DNA of 64,000 nt from an uncultured Prevotellaceae bacterium (lineage in GTDB: Bacteria > Bacteroidota > Bacteroidia > Bacteroidales > Bacteroidaceae): NCBI GenBank assembly GCA_937898415.1, contig CALDLA010000171.1, positions 62,001 through 126,000 on the forward strand. The letters are read 5' to 3'. A program made the position numbers and the translations under genes. The notes beneath the pieces were generated by a model, which did not search any database, had not been told where the DNA came from, and saw only the letters and a list, made by a program, of their open reading frames with translations. This document shows positions 62,895 to 64,000 of the stretch, one piece after another (position 1 is the first letter of the stretch; every line of letters begins with the position of its first letter).

Positions 62895-64000
62895 CTATTT
62901 TAGGCTAAATACTCTCGACGCGTAATCCTCCCATAGTGGAACTTCGATGCCCACATTCATGAGGAACATGCCTGTAAACTGCTTGCCACTGAGGGCGCAC
63001 GGTTTCTGACCGGCACGTACATTTTTCTCTGTAATCATATAGGTTTTGCTGGGATTCAGACCTGCCAAACGAATGCGGGGGATGGACTGGCCGTAGTAAT
63101 TTTCGACCTTATACACAAATAAGGTGGCTTGGTCCTTCGTTTCGGTTACATACATCTGTGAGGCCACACCTTTCCTGTCGTATGGAGAAATGAGGCGGTA
63201 GAGGTCGCCAGTCTGAACAATCGTGCGTATCTCCTTGTAATCCTTGAAGCACGTCTCCACCTGACTGCGTTCCTCCTGCGTCATGTCCTTTGGCTGCAAC
63301 TCAATGCCGAGGCGACCGCTCATGGCCACATCGCAGCGGAACTTTACGGGAACAACCCGCCCGCCCGTATTCCAGTAGGGACAGTGGTTGATATGGGCTG
63401 CCATGGCATTGGCGGAGAAGAAGAGCGAGGTGCCCCACTGGATATAGACGCGCTGCAGGGCATCAGTATTGTCGCTGACCCATAACTCATCAAAATAAGG
63501 TAGCAATCCGTAGTTGGCACGACCGCCACCAGAGGCGCAGTCCTGAATCACGACGTCAGGGTACTTGGCGCGGATGCGCTTTAGCACCTTTAGCAAACCA
63601 AGGTGATAGTCCACGTAGAGGTTTGTCTGTTTCGCCATGGGCAGATAGAGCGAACCGACGTTCTGTATCGGTGCATTGGCATCCCATTTGATATAGGCTA
63701 TCTCCGGATATTGCGTCAGCAAGTCATCGACAATCTTAAAGGCGAAGTCCTGTACCTGCGGGTTGGTCATGTCGAGCACCAATTGCGTGCCTCCACGACC
63801 TAACTTCAGTTCCCGTCCTTTTGTCTGCAATACCCATTCGGGATGCTTCTCGAAGAGTTCACTCTTTGTGTTCACAGCCTCCGGCTCAATCCAGATGCCG
63901 AACTTGATATCCTTCTCGCGGGCGGCATCGACCAGCGCTTTCAGTCCGCCGGGTAGTTTTTGTTTGTCCACCACCCAGTCACCCAGCGTTGAAGAGTCAT
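62895..64000 (-). CDS. GH36-type alpha-galactosidase (3' part; start lies beyond the window)
   Basis: The frame is open to the right edge. The first in-window codons read DSSTLGDWVVDKQKLPGG, the usual GH36 segment before the catalytic barrel, so the GTG at 63974 is internal. The nucleophile Asp is in AYIKWDAN and the acid/base Asp in DELWVSDNTD. FGIWIEPEAVN and QDCASGGGRANYG are also characteristic. It removes alpha-1,6-galactose side chains from galactomannan. It is the most upstream operon gene seen here. Confidence 0.93.
   Translation of the reverse strand, partial: DSSTLGDWVVDKQKLPGGLKALVDAAREKDIKFGIWIEPEAVNTKSELFEKHPEWVLQTKGRELKLGRGGTQLVLDMTNPQVQDFAFKIVDDLLTQYPEIAYIKWDANAPIQNVGSLYLPMAKQTNLYVDYHLGLLKVLKRIRAKYPDVVIQDCASGGGRANYGLLPYFDELWVSDNTDALQRVYIQWGTSLFFSANAMAAHINHCPYWNTGGRVVPVKFRCDVAMSGRLGIELQPKDMTQEERSQVETCFKDYKEIRTIVQTGDLYRLISPYDRKGVASQMYVTETKDQATLFVYKVENYYGQSIPRIRLAGLNPSKTYMITEKNVRAGQKPCALSGKQFTGMFLMNVGIEVPLWEDYASRVFSLK

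Overview
The window reads as a chromosomal segment of a Bacteroidales bacterium, most likely Prevotella or a close relative. The evidence is: several good TTTG/N19-20/TAnnTTTG promoters, BACON domains, proteins with type IX secretion (T9SS) C-terminal tails, a TamB/TamL pair, a DUF4421 protein, and a Bacteroidetes-style mannan pathway (GH36, GH26, GH130, mannobiose 2-epimerase, GH2, phosphomannose isomerase). No rRNA, tRNA or CRISPR array was seen. All family names come from motif reading, not database searches.

Region 1 (1 to about 20 kb, all + strand, visibly AT-rich) is the unusual part. It starts inside a Hanks-type Ser/Thr kinase with a C-terminal membrane anchor. Then come exported proteins: BACON, WG-repeat with Cys clusters, beta-barrel and lipoprotein. 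An M6-like metalloprotease with a T9SS-like tail follows, then two secreted caspase-fold (C14-like) proteases interleaved with two small related secreted proteins, and a serpin lipoprotein. Next are a second kinase, a pseudokinase, a 42-codon ORF, a one-pass protein with PTxYGPPP repeats overlapping a radical SAM/SPASM gene, a zinc-ribbon protein carrying an internal signal peptide, an SGNH hydrolase, a coiled-coil protein and a BACON lipoprotein. This looks like one eukaryote-like signalling, protease and inhibitor locus and is the best candidate for an undescribed system.

Region 2 (20 to 25.3 kb) holds an MFS-type transporter, a degenerate tandem repeat array, a vWA protein whose 5' end looks frameshifted at an A7 run, a structured leader, a CbbX-like AAA+ ATPase and an uncharacterised protein. 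Region 3 (25.3 to 39.1 kb, - strand, GC-rich) encodes alanine dehydrogenase, a histidine acid phosphatase, a two-domain M16 peptidase and four exported proteins, two of them with T9SS tails and one built from 127-residue repeats. Region 4 (39.7 to 51.3 kb, + strand) is an envelope operon: tamB, tamL, a cytidylate-kinase-like gene, a DUF4421 protein and an MscS-family channel.

Region 5 (51.3 to 64 kb, - strand) has a GH127 enzyme, then a small mobile scar: two nearly identical 258-bp MITE-like elements in direct orientation flanking a DUF3408-like gene, a 5'-truncated ParA-type gene and an iteron-like CTATA-rich stretch. A mannan-utilisation operon follows and runs off the right edge. GH26 and GH36 release mannobiose and galactose, the epimerase converts mannobiose to mannosylglucose, GH130 phosphorolyses it, and ManA feeds mannose-6-phosphate into glycolysis.
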